A DNA stretch of 64,000 bases from contig JAZKJV010007251.1 of assembly GCA_037367405.1 (NCBI GenBank), positions 1 through 64,000 of the forward strand. Reading direction: 5' to 3'. Source of the stretch: Ottelia alismoides (lineage: Eukaryota > Streptophyta > Magnoliopsida > Alismatales > Hydrocharitaceae). The notes under the pieces are model-generated. The model had not been told where the DNA came from and searched no databases. It worked only from the letters and a program-made list of their open reading frames with translations. Positions 46,904-57,852 of the stretch are shown here, one piece after another (within the stretch, counting starts at the first letter, position 1; every line of letters starts with the position of its first letter). A program made the translations under genes and the position numbers.

Positions 46904-48110
46904 TCAAGTAGCAGATGCGGAAGATAAATCATCGTCTGATACCACAGATATAGAGTCAACCATAGACAAGAATGCATCATGATCTACATATGGCTTCAGC
47001 AACTGTCTGTTCACAACAAATGGTTGTACGTCAGATGAAAACCCAGATATGACATTACTATCATTGTCATGCATAGCTCTAATAATGAACAATAGTGACC
47101 ATTTACTTTTCAATTTGCCTTGAAATAACTTCAATTTACCATCAAACAACCTAACTTTCTTATCAGGGGAGAATGACATCCTTCTAATGTGTTTGTCGTA
47201 CCAACTCTTGACTTTCTCCTTGTACATGAGTGAGTTGTCGTATGCAAAATCTCGGAATTCCAGCGATTTATTCATATCAAACTTCCTATTCTTTCCTACC
47301 TTCTCATAATCTAAATTGTATACATGGAATGCCCATAAAGATTTGTGAATTAATTAAACTGGCAGGTTGCAAGGCTTTCCATACACTAATATGTAGGGAG
47401 ACATACCCAATGGAGATTTGTATGCCCTCCGATAAGCCAATAGAACTGAGTCAAGCATTTGAGACTAGTTATTCTTATCTGGACGTACAAGTTTTTGCAA
47501 TATCATCGTTGTCTCCCTATTTAAAATCTCAGCTAAGCCATTAGTCTGTGGTTAGTAAGGAGACGCAACTCTGTTCTCAAGGGTGTACTCTTTCACAAGC
47601 TTCTTGACTCTATTTTTGAAATGACTTCCCCCATCTGAAATGAGTATCTTTGGAATCCCTAACTACACAATAATGTGGTCCTTGAGAAAAGAACAAACCA
47701 TATGACTATCAGTGGCTTGGGTAGGGATAGCCTCCATCCATCGACTAACATAATCCACAAAAAGCAGGATGTACTAATATCCATGACTGACAGGATATGG
47801 ACCCATGAAGTCTATACCCCAAGCATCAAAAACATCAGAAATCTAGATATATATCAGGGGCATGGTATCTTTGGAACCAAAAGTTCCTCCCATCTTCTGA
47901 CAGTCAGTACAACCTCGAACATACTTTGTAGAATCCTTAAATAAAGTTGGCCACCATAGGCCTCTCTGTAAAATCTTCGCTGTCATGTGCTTCCCAGAAT
48001 GATTCCCACCAAACTATAATTTATGTCAATGCTCAAGTCTGTTGGTCTACTTTTGAGGAATGCACCTTCTCCAGATACAATCTGCACTCTAATGAAACAT
48101 GTACGTATCC
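46904..48110 (-). pseudogene. Integrase, copy D (broken)
   Basis: The C-terminal part (47,275-46,904) contains YKEKVKSWYDKHIRRM, FDGKLKLFQGKLKSKW and VNRQLLKPY. Further right, in several minus frames, are AEILNRETTMI (catalytic Glu, near 47,510), SDGGSHFKN (second Asp, near 47,625) and [12 protein letters not shown] (first Asp, near 47,815). Zinc-finger traces lie near 47,870-48,000. All three catalytic residues can be found, but frames change repeatedly. Confidence 0.82.
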
Positions 48111-48199
48111 TCCCACTACTAAAAATGTATCTCTGACAGTAATCTGTCTACCTTGTGCTTAGGCAAATATTGTGGAACTTTCTTGGAGACAAGATAGTT

Positions 48200-48760
48200 T
48201 ACAATATCATCATGCCATGGGAGTGAGACCACAAACAAAGTTGTCTCATATGGAAAGGTCATTGAAATAGGAAGTATGCTATGCTCATAAGTATATGCAT
48301 CTGTAATGTGGGAAAGGCGATCTGTCACAACATTCTTTACTCTAAGTTTGTCTTGAATCTCCAAATCAAACTCCTGGAGAAGAACGGTCCATACGATAAG
48401 GCATAGTTTGGCATCCTTCTTTGCTTGTAGGTATCGTATGGCAGTGTTATCCTTGTATACAATTACATGGGAACCAAGGAGGTAGGATCTAAACTTCTCT
48501 AATGCAAATACCACTACTAACATCTCATTCTCTGTAACTGTGTAATTACATTGTGCCTCATCCAGAGTCTTGCTATCATAGTGTATGGCAAATAGTATCC
48601 CTTCCCTTCTCTGCCCTAACACCGCTCCAACTGCAAAATCTGACACGTCCGTCATAATCTCAAAGGGGAGAGACCAATCAAGTGGCTATAGGACAAGAGC
48701 ATTAGTAACCATATCTTTCATCTAGTGAAATGCAAGGAGGACTTTCTCATCAATAGCAAA
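48200..48760 (-). pseudogene. RNase H, copy D
   Basis: One open frame from 48,655 reads MTDVSDFAVGAVLGQRREG, YTVTENEMLVVVFALEKF, VIVYKDNTAIRYL and VVTDRLSHITD. Asp, Glu, Asp and Asp are all present, so this is the best preserved RNase H of the four copies. It continues open to 48,119 into the spacer before the integrase zinc finger. Confidence 0.87.
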
Positions 48761-48779
48761 CTAACCCTAGTTGTAAATA

Positions 48780-49600
48780 AGTTCAGTCAAAGGTCTAGAG
48801 ATCTTGTTCAAGTCCTTAATGAATCGCCTATAGAATCTAACATGTCCCAGAAATGACCTGAACTGCTTCAAATTTTGTGGTGGCTCTAGCTTGGAGATCA
48901 CATCAATCTTAGCCGAGTCAACATCCATACCTTCTTTGGAGATGACGTGACCAAAACAATCCCATTAGTAACCATAAAATGACTCATCTCCCACGAGAGA
49001 ACTAGATTTACCACATAACAATGTTGAAGAACTCAGTCTAAATAAGCAAGACATGTGTCAAAACTATCCTCGTAGATCTAGAAATCATCCATGAAAACCT
49101 CTAGAATACTACCCACCATGTCGACAAAAACAACCAAGATATACCTTTGGAATGTATGGGGGCATTACACAATCCAAAAGGCATTTCTCTAAATAATATG
49201 TGCCAAACATACTAGTAAAAGCAGTTTTTCTTGATCCTCGGGAGCGATAACAACCTAATTATACCCCGAGTACCCATCCAAGAAACAAAAGAACTCTTTC
49301 TTTGCCAACCTCTTAATAATATAATCAATAAAGGGTAGTGGATCTTTCTTGGTAGTTGGGTTCAGGCACCGGTAATCTATGCAAACATGCAATGAAGTAG
49401 ATATATGGGTTGGAATCTCCTCACCATAGTCGTTCTTTATGATAGTAATCCCGGATTTCTTCGGGACCACATGTAAAGAACTGACCCACTTGGAATTCGA
49501 ATTGGGATAAATAAAGCCAACATCACACCATTTTATGATCTTTTTCATGACAACATCTCATAGGTTTGGATTGAGACATCACTGATAATCACGGGAGGGT
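48780..49600 (-). pseudogene. Reverse transcriptase, copy D (FMDD kept, stop just after)
   Basis: The N-terminal part (49,548-49,255) shows VVPKKSG, VCIDYRCLNPTTK, LPFIDYIIKRLAKKEFF and CFLDGYSGYN. The catalytic FMDD at 49,084-49,095 is intact, but a TAG follows one residue later. C-terminal traces lie near 48,840-48,960. A short deletion affects the segment after LNPTTK, where a few residues present in copy A are missing. Confidence 0.85.
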
Positions 49601-49645
49601 TTGTTGTCATCATCGATGTAAATATGATGTGGATACAAAGCTGGA

Positions 49646-50364
49646 CTAATCCCATGGAGATCCAAAATATTCCACCCAGTGGCCATGTGGTTCCTCTTGA
49701 GAACATTCTAACACATGAGATTCTTGTTCTTCGATAAACTGCGAGCTGAGGACGACCAGAAACATGTGGAGGAGACCCGCAAGGAAGTCATACTTCAATG
49801 TAGATGGTAAAACCTTGAGCTTAGGTGGGGTCTGAATTGGCTTTGTGATAACCTCTACAACTGCACTATTAGATGGTATATGATATGTACTCTGTGAACT
49901 GTCCACCAAGGCTACTGTCGGCCAGCAAGTAAAATCTCAGAAAGAACTACAACAAATGATCTCTGCTCAGAAAGGAATGTCTCATCATGTTGTTCAGAAT
50001 CCTCAACAACAATCTCAGAAATCTCAATAGGAGGCCTCTCATCAGTAATCTCAAAAATGGAATGTGTGTCATGAATCTAAGAATATACCTCCATTATCTC
50101 AGAATGATCATAAAAAATCAGTGCAAACTTTCCATCAACAAGCAACTTAGTAGGATAAACAAGGGGACTCATGTCGACTGTGCTTTCCAAGGATTGCTTC
50201 TCAGAAAGGAATTCCTGGGTATCCATGAAATCAGTGAAAAGATCTGTCTCTCTAAACTCAACAAGAAAATCATAGTCCTCAGGTTCCAATGTAACTATAT
50301 GTCTCTCATCTGCTACTGTTGGTGTCGATGATGGTCTAGGATTGGGGATCATCTTAATTTTCAC
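49646..50364 (-). pseudogene. Acidic linker between protease and RT, copy D
   Basis: Two open stretches (50,364-50,077 and 49,909-49,646) are rich in D, E, S and T. They end in LKVLPSTLKYDFLAGLLHMF, matching the closing motif of copies A and C. No enzyme motif is present. Confidence 0.65.
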
Positions 50365-50369
50365 CTTGT

Positions 50370-50789
50370 CACTACGAGAGCGAAATATGATTTCTTAGTA
50401 CCATAATCAACTACTGCTTCGGTTGTTCGAAGGAACGACCGACCTAGTATGATCGGGTTATGGAGTAACGGTGCAGAGGTGTCCATATCCATGACAACAA
50501 AATCAACTAGGAATCTCATTCCTTGCACCGTTACAATAATGTCCTCTTATACGCCCCTCTACCTTTTGATCGATCTATCTGCAAATTGAAGGATCATGCT
50601 GGCGGATCTAAGATGCCCCAACCCAAACTCAATGAGTAGGGGGGATGGCATGAGATTAATTGTAGATTCGCTATCAAGAAGAGTACGATCAAATTCTCGA
50701 TCAATGATATGGCAACAGATGTGAGGTGCTCCCTTATCTTTCTTTTTGGGTGGGAGTTTGCTCATGGCATGAACTGTGGTGATGGTCAA
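50370..50789 (-). pseudogene. Protease, copy D (D-S-E at the catalytic site)
   Basis: The minus frame from 50,789 reads MSKLPPKKKDKGAPHI, FDRTLLDSESTINLMPS, then LGHLRSASMILQFADRSIKR. The catalytic Gly of D-S-G is Glu here (50,667-50,675). The C-terminal half, with the LGRSF-type strand, is near 50,400-50,470 in another frame (PIILGRSFLRT-like reading). Confidence 0.82.
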
Positions 50790-51450
50790 GATGTGTTTCT
50801 ATGTTCTCTTCAATATGTTCTGCTTTGGTTGAAACTTTTGAGTACATGTTTCTTTCATTTTCTTTTCGTTGCAGGCATGTACTCCATGGACTTAAGGAGT
50901 GGCATTTCTAAAAAGATGTTATGTAAGATCTCTACCACTCTAGGATCAGATAGGGTTGTTTTTACTTTTTTATTTTTCTTTATTTTATACAAATCAGAAG
51001 TAAATGGCACAAAATAAAAAGAAACATTAAATTGCTCATTTCGCTTTTTCAAAATAGAATCCTCATATATAATTGGATAATCAGAATAAGTCTATATAGT
51101 GTTATCCAAAATAGGGGTAGAAGAAATAAAACAAAAAACAGGACATGATGCTGTTGCAGGAGTAGAAGGATATTCCACTACAGGTGTGTGCTCCTTCTCT
51201 GATGACTGCGAACTGCATCTCTCTCTGAATGAAGAAAGTGGTGGTGGTGGTACTTGATACGAAGATGGTGAAACTCCAGGATCTGGTGTTGCTACACTGA
51301 ACCGCTACTCTTCTAGTAAAGAAGATGATGTGGAAGGTAAGGCTCTCTTAGTGGCTCGATCTCCCAATCCCAAGGGTTGTGAAGGTGGCTGCAATCTCCT
51401 ACCACTCCTGAGATGATTGCCATCATATAAACATGTAAAATCAAGGGCCA
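50790..51450 (-). pseudogene. gag-protease junction, copy D, left of the LINE
   Basis: Readable parts on the minus strand are MALDFTCLYDGNHLRSGRRL (51,450-51,390), the counterpart of the SGRT stretch in copies A and C, then a spacer, then RVVEILHNIFLEMPLLKSMEYM near 50,880-50,950. It continues the gag segment found on the other side of the LINE at 59,986-60,147. Confidence 0.7.
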
Positions 51451-51466
51451 TACCTGTCTCAAGGGA
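51451..51466. repeat. Target-site duplication of the LINE, left copy
   Basis: TACCTGTCTCAAGGGA; the right copy at 59,970-59,985 differs at one base. Confidence 0.88.
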
Positions 51467-51897
51467 AAAATAAAATACTTGTATAGAGATTCGGAGCTCT
51501 GGCGATCAAGAAGGCGATCAAGAAGGCGACGGCCTTGGTGATCTAAATTCACTCCCCAGGTCATTTCAATCCAATTTTGAAAACTTTTGACGGATTTTAG
51601 GATGGAATTGTGCTTGCGATCCGTATTTTTATCCATTAATTTGCGAAGTTTATGATAAATTCTCTGAGAAACACTACAATTTTGTGAATTCTGCTTTTGG
51701 CGGTTTCTGTGGGACGAGAGATCGGGACTGTTTGATCCATTTTTGCTGGAAAAGTCTTGTGCTACTTGTTTGTGGTCCCTAGTTAGTTAAAGGGACTTAT
51801 CTGATTTTGACACATGGTAAGATGGTGGTGGAGAGGTTATTCTGATTCGAACACGTGGAGGATTAGTTGATAACCTTTTCTTTCTTTTATTGAAATT
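51467..51897 (+). promoter_or_regulatory. LINE 5' untranslated region and presumed internal promoter
   Basis: It is 431 bp before the ORF1 start codon at 51,898. A short direct repeat of GCGATCAAGAAG-like units lies near 51,502-51,525. LINEs carry an internal promoter in this position, but no individual element is recognised. Confidence 0.55.
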
Positions 51898-53610
51898 ATG
51901 ACGGGTGCCATGGCTGAACCTAATGCTGTGGATTTGGAAAAAAATGATAAAAACTTCCCTGTACTTTCCCCTCTGAAGATTATTGCGAAAGGGTTCGTTA
52001 TTGCGGGAGGATCTAAGCTGGCTGAAGCGAAACCTATAGTTAAATCATATGCTTCGCTGATGAGAGATAAGATTGTTCCTCTGAATCTGGGACCTCCTGT
52101 GAAGGTCCGAGATCACTACTTTGAAGGCAATGATGCAATTGTAGAATTCTCGCAAGAGGAAATGATGGAGATGAGCAAGCCCTTTGAGCTTTGCCTTGTT
52201 GGTATTTTTCAGAAATTCAGACCAAAACTTCTGGAAATTGATTCAGTAATCAGAAAGGAAATGAAATTTGAGAGCAATGTGCAGATTGGTGCCCTGGATT
52301 CAAGGCACATTATTCTAAAATTTGAAGATAAAAATGATTATATGAAAATGTATATAAGCAACACTTGGAAGTTCGGCAATAACTGGATGTCACTGATTAG
52401 ATGGTCCCCTTTTTTTCATCCAGGGGATTCATCTCCTAATGTCCCTGTTAGGGTCAGATTCCCACTGCTGAGCTTACAGTTTTTGAATGAAGGAGCTCTC
52501 AGATCTATTGTCAAACCCATTGGGAGATTCCTTTCAGTTGATAAGGATGTTACAAATTTTACCAGGCCGGGATATATCAGAGTAAATGTGGAAATAGATG
52601 TCAGTGAACAGGTGCCAGAACATATAGTAATCAGATGTGGGGATAAAGATTTTGTTCAAAATGTTGTTTATGAAAATCTCCCTAGTTATTGTAACTACTG
52701 TTGCTTGATTGGGCATGATCAGAAGGAGTGTATTATAAAGAAAAAACAAGAGGGCCTGGAGCAAGAAATGAAAGGAAAAGTTGTGAGTAATTCTAATGAA
52801 ACAAAAGGGAACATTGCTGCAAAGGAATTTTTGAGACCTAAGCAAAAATGGGTTGTCAGGAACAGCAGTAAGAAAGAACCATGTGCTGAACAGGTTAATC
52901 ATAATCAGGTTGCTGAGATAAGGAAGGATGATGTAGGTCCTTTGATCCTCCCTGAGAATAGTGAAAAAAGGGACATGGCTAATTTGCAGATAGTAGATAC
53001 TCGTTTTGACAAGATTCTGGACAAGATTGCTTCAAAAGTGGTACAGGAAAGTCCAGCTGGCAATAATACTGTGGGTTCTAAGGAACCATACTTATATTTG
53101 GGTCAAGACCCATTGAATGCGATCTTGAAAGAACAATCTGTTGAAGAACAAATAGAAAAAAGGAAGGCGTTAGAGGATATGAGAAATTCAACTCAAGAAC
53201 TGGAAGAATTAATAATGCAAGATGGTAATAACGAGGAAGATCAAAGAAATAAGGAAGAGAAAGAGCAGAATACACATCAGCTGGGGGGTAGAATAGTCAG
53301 TGATAGGAATATTGATCCCTGTAATGCTTTTATTTCAATCCCTACAACTAATTCCTTTGATGCTTTGAATGATGATGTTCATGGGAATGATGTCTCCTCC
53401 AAATGCCATCATGGGGAAGATTACTTTAGTGATCCTTCACCAAGAAGGGAGGGGGAACTTTCTTCTGATTCAGAGTATGAAAAGATTCAATTCCAGATGG
53501 TGAATAATAAAAGCAGGAAAAAGAAGGTCAGCTTCAAGCAAAACAAGATGAGAGAGCCCAGTAGGAGATCAAGAAGAAATACCAGTCAATCTTCAGCCCC
53601 ATGTGTTTAA
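51898..53610 (+). CDS. LINE ORF1, nucleic-acid-binding protein (570 aa, intact)
   Basis: ORF1 proteins of plant L1 elements bind the element RNA and act in the RNP. The protein has a DUF4283-like region (about residues 60-250), with YFEGNDAIVEF, LRSIVKPIGRFLSVDKDV and RPGYIRVNVEID. A zinc knuckle of the form CX2CX4HX4C follows at about residues 265-278 (CNYCCLIGHDQKEC). The C-terminal half is charged and low in complexity, ending with a basic stretch (SRKKKVSFKQNKMREPSRRS). The frame has no stop or shift, in contrast to ORF2. The stop TAA overlaps an ATG of ORF2 (TAATG at 53,608-53,612). Start chosen at the first ATG of the frame. Confidence 0.9.
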   Translation: MTGAMAEPNAVDLEKNDKNFPVLSPLKIIAKGFVIAGGSKLAEAKPIVKSYASLMRDKIVPLNLGPPVKVRDHYFEGNDAIVEFSQEEMMEMSKPFELCLVGIFQKFRPKLLEIDSVIRKEMKFESNVQIGALDSRHIILKFEDKNDYMKMYISNTWKFGNNWMSLIRWSPFFHPGDSSPNVPVRVRFPLLSLQFLNEGALRSIVKPIGRFLSVDKDVTNFTRPGYIRVNVEIDVSEQVPEHIVIRCGDKDFVQNVVYENLPSYCNYCCLIGHDQKECIIKKKQEGLEQEMKGKVVSNSNETKGNIAAKEFLRPKQKWVVRNSSKKEPCAEQVNHNQVAEIRKDDVGPLILPENSEKRDMANLQIVDTRFDKILDKIASKVVQESPAGNNTVGSKEPYLYLGQDPLNAILKEQSVEEQIEKRKALEDMRNSTQELEELIMQDGNNEEDQRNKEEKEQNTHQLGGRIVSDRNIDPCNAFISIPTTNSFDALNDDVHGNDVSSKCHHGEDYFSDPSPRREGELSSDSEYEKIQFQMVNNKSRKKKVSFKQNKMREPSRRSRRNTSQSSAPCV

Positions 53611-56600
53611 TGTCGAACACCCTTATCTGGAATTGTAGAGGTGTCTTCAATAAGGCAACTCTAGCACATATCAACAAATTAATTAGATCTCACAAAATTG
53701 CAATTTTAGGAATTATTGAACCTATGGTAGATGGAAAGAAGATTCCTCAAGTAGCTCTTTCACTCAAAATGGAGAAATTTTTTGTAGATGATAAAGCTCA
53801 GAAGAAGATATGGATCCTTGCTAAGGATCATGTGGAAATTGAAATAATTCAGATGAAAGAACAGATGATGACATGTAGAGTAGAGAATTTCCTTCTTAGC
53901 CAGTGTTATATTTCGATTGTTTATGCCTCCACAAATGCTGGAAAGAGAAAGGAATTATGGTTAGACTTAGAAGAAACGTCTAATTTGGTTAATCCTGATA
54001 ATTGGATTGTGGGGGGAGATTTCAATTGTATTAGAAACAGAGATGAGAAGATTGGGGGTGTTTTTGATGACCCTGCTTCGACTGATTTCAATTTAGCCAT
54101 TCATTGTGCTGGTCTGGTTGAACCTTTACATGGGGGAGATTGTTTCTCTTGGTGTAACAATTTCATTGCGAAAGATAGAATATATCAAAGACTGGATAGA
54201 TGCCTTGTTAATGGTACATTCAATGCTAATGTGGACTTCAGATATGAAGATAGAATTCTATCTGATTATAGTCCTATATTGATTATGGAAAAGCTAAGCA
54301 GGGCTAGAAGGCCAACTCCTTTCAGATATCAGAAGATGTGGAAGTTTAACGCTGAGTTTAAAACTCTGATAAAAAATAACTGGCATGACTACTATCTTAA
54401 TAATGGCCTTATCACAATATCAAGTAAACTAAGACATATGAAGATGATTCTGAGGAAGTGGAATAAAGAAGTATTTGGAAATATTGAAGTGCAGCATCTT
54501 ACAGATCTCAAAAAAGTTACTGAGGCTGAACAGAAGCTAAGGGATCAATGGAATGATCAGAATTGGGAGGATCTTCAGAAAACTAGAAAGACATATATAG
54601 ATACAACTTGCGCATATGATACTTTTCTGCGTCAGAAGGCTAAAGTTAATTGGCTGAAAGATGAAGATTTGAATACTAAATACTTCCACACAGTGATAAA
54701 CATGAGGAGTAGACAAAGCATTGTGGACTCCTTCATTAAATCTGGGAATTATGGAGGAAGTTGGGAAAGCATTGCTGAAGCTGGAGTTGCTCATTATTCG
54801 AATCTCTATAAATCTCAGGGGACTTCTTGGGATGATGAAATGTTGGATGTTATTCCTAAGGTCATCGATAGTGATGATAATGAAGCTTTAATTGCTATTC
54901 CTGATAAAGAGGAGATTTTTAAAATGATTAAATCCGTTGCTGAATATAAGGCTCCTGGTCCAGATGGGTTTACTGCAGAATTCTATGTGGATAATTGGGA
55001 GACAGTGGAAAGAGATGTGTACTTGGCAGTAACTGAATTTTTTATGAAGCTTTGGATGCCTGATTCAATAAAAGCAACCTTCCTTGTTATGATTCCTAAG
55101 AAGAAGAATCCTTGTATGTTTAGTGAGCTCAGACCAATAAGTCTCTGCAATGTCAGTTATAAGTTCATCACAAAGATTTTAACTGATAGACTGGCACCAT
55201 TCATGAATAAGTTGATAGCTGAGAATCAAGGGGGGTTTATTGCTGGGAGGAGTATTTTTGATAATGTATCTCTAGCCCAAGAATTAGCTCAACACCTAAA
55301 GAAGAAAAGTAGAGGAAGTAATGTGATAATGAAACTTGATATGGAAAAGGCTTATGATAGAATGGAATGGAAATTTCTCTTTGCGGTATTATCCAAATTT
55401 GGGTTTAATGAAAAGGTAACTGACATAATTAAAGCCTGCATCTGTAATGTCCCTTTCTCTCTACTAATAGATAGATCGTCCACGGGATGGTTTAAGAGCT
55501 CAAGGGGTTTGAGACAAGGGGATCCACTTTCTCCAGCGCTTTTCATTCTAGTTGAGGAAGCAATGAGTAGAGGACTTTTGAAGCTACTGAATAATGGGAA
55601 ATTGAAGCCTTTTTATATGCGACCAAATGTTCCCATTATCTCTCATCTGCATTTTGCAGATGATACCATTATTTTCACAAATGGTGGGAAACGTTCTCTT
55701 GAGAATCTAAGGGAGTTCCTACATAAATATGAGAAAGCTTCAGGTCAAAAGATTAATATAGCGAAGAGCAGTTTCTATACCAATGGGCAGAATAGCAGCT
55801 TGATCAAAGAGATTATGGGTTTTAGTGATGGGAAGTTACCATTTACTTATCTGGGCTGTCCAATTTTCCAAGGCATGATAAAAATTAAATATTTTGACAG
55901 TTTGATTGAAAATTTACAAAATAAGTTGGCAGGCTGGAAAAGTAAAATTCTTTCAGCAAGAGGGAGGATCACACTGATCAGACATGTCCTCTCGAGCATC
56001 CCCATCCACATGATGATGGTGTATGATATCCCTCAAGGAGTTATTTGCAAGATGGAAAGCATATTCTCAAATTTTTTTTGGCAGGGATCAAAGGAGAACA
56101 AGGCTAAACATTGGATAGCCTGGGAGCAGATTTGTAAGCCTCTTGCAGAAGGTGGTCTGGGCATTCGGTAACTGGGAGAAATGATGATGGCCATCAGAAT
56201 GAAAATGGCATGGCATTATATGCAGAATAAATCTCTTTGGACAAATTTCATGCAAAAGAGGTATGGTAGTTTAGAAAATGTTAATGTTTATGCTCCGACA
56301 AGATGGAAAAATCTTCAAAAGGCCTGGAAGGAGGTTAGTAAATATGTCTCTTGGACTGTTGGAAATGGGAAGATCAGATTTTGGTTAGATCATTGGATCC
56401 CTGATGGACCCCTTTGGCCTCATGAGGGGATTATATTGGATGAACCTGATATTTTAATATCGGATATGTTTGAGGCTGAAAATTGGAATATGAATAAACT
56501 AATAGCTACAGGTTTGGAGACTGGTAAAATTGAGGAGATATTGGCTAAGAAGATTAAACTCAAGTAGGAGGATCCGGAAAGGTTTTGGATATTGAATAAT

Positions 56601-57713
56601 CAAGGTATTCCTACAGTGAAGAGTGCATGGCAAAGTATCAGGAAAAAAGGAAGAATCCAGCAATGGGGAAGGGCTATCTGGGATCCAGGAATTCCATCGA
56701 AGATCTCAATTATGCTTTGGAGATTATTTCACAAGAAATTACCTTTTGATGATAATGTGATTAAAATGGGCATTAGTCTGGCTTCAAAATGTAATTGTTG
56801 TGATAATCCGAGTACTGAAGACCCTGAACATGTTTTCTTCTATGGGAAGGTTGCGGCAGCCCTATGGAGCTGGTTTTTTGATACATTTAAGCTTCATAGA
56901 AATATGAGGGATTTCTTTGGCTGGATGAAGTACATTTTCAAATGGAGGATGAAAGAGACCCTTCTTAGAAAATCCAGGAGAATTTTCTTAGCCTGGTTCC
57001 TCTGGAACATCTGGATTGGAAGGAATAAAAGAAGATTTGATGATGATCATTCTCCTATTTATTTCTTGGTAAAGAAGGTGCAGTTAGATACTAAGATGAT
57101 AATCCCCTTGGTTTGTTCGAATATTGTGGTAAGTAAAGCTGAGGAAGATTTCTTACAAAAGATGGGGTTTGAATCTAGACAAAAGGAAAGGATTTGGTAG
57201 ATATTCTGCTGGGAAAAACCAGAGAATGGGATTTTAAGGCTCAATTCAGATGGAGCTTCAAAGGGCAACCCAGGAATTGCAGGGGGATGAGGTATTATTA
57301 GGAACCATAAAGGGGAGATGGTAATCTCTTTTTCTTGTTTCTTTGGAATTGCTACAAATATGGAAGCCGAGCTCAGAGCAGCTGTAGAGGGATTGATCAT
57401 CTGCAAGAGGCATAATTTCAATAAAATTTGGCTGGAGCTTGATTCTGAGGTGTTAGTAAAGATGGTGGAGGATGGTGTTTGCAGAATTCTCAATCTTAGG
57501 AATTGGTGGAATGAGCTTATTTCTATCAAACATCTCATAGTGAGAGTTTCCCATGTCTATAGAGAGGCTAATGTGGCTGCAGATGCTTTGGCTAACTTTG
57601 CAATTAGACAAAGACAAGATCACATTTTCTATAATAATAGTCAATTACCTTTAAAAGTTAAAGGGTGTATTACATTGGATAAAGAACAACTGAATTATGT
57701 TAGATTCAAATGA
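53601..57713 (+). pseudogene. LINE ORF2, endonuclease - RT - zinc finger - RNase H, one frame with four stops
   Basis: ORF2 nicks the target and copies the RNA there. Endonuclease (residues about 5-230) shows LIWNCRG, GGDFNCI and LSDYSPILI; the usual SDH has Tyr for His, a damaged active site. RT (about 450-740) shows ELRPISLCNVSYK, LDMEKAYDRMEW, GLRQGDPLSPALF and FADD near residue 686. A C-rich zinc-finger segment (CNCC, EDPEH) is near 56,790-56,830. RNase H has all four acidic residues: NSDGASKGNPG, AELRAAVEG, LELDSEV and AADALANF. Stops at 56,169 (TAA), 56,565 (TAG), 57,198 (TAG) and 57,288 (TGA) break a frame of 1,371 codons that is otherwise never shifted. The second ATG (53,610) overlaps the ORF1 stop. 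Confidence 0.93.
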
Positions 57714-57852
57714 TGAACTGATTTGCTTTATATTGATGATCTAGATCGATTCTGTGCCTAATGGAAGATTTACTGAAGAATTTTACATGTCTTTTCAAAA
57801 CATCAGGTGTCGGTCATTCTGATTGCTGATTGGGTAAAGAAAAGTTGGAGTA

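Noticed and set aside
52534..52902. Minus-strand open frame of 122 codons inside LINE ORF1 (and 57,059-57,538 inside ORF2)
   Set aside because: They are antisense shadows of the well-supported ORF1 and ORF2, with no recognisable motif.
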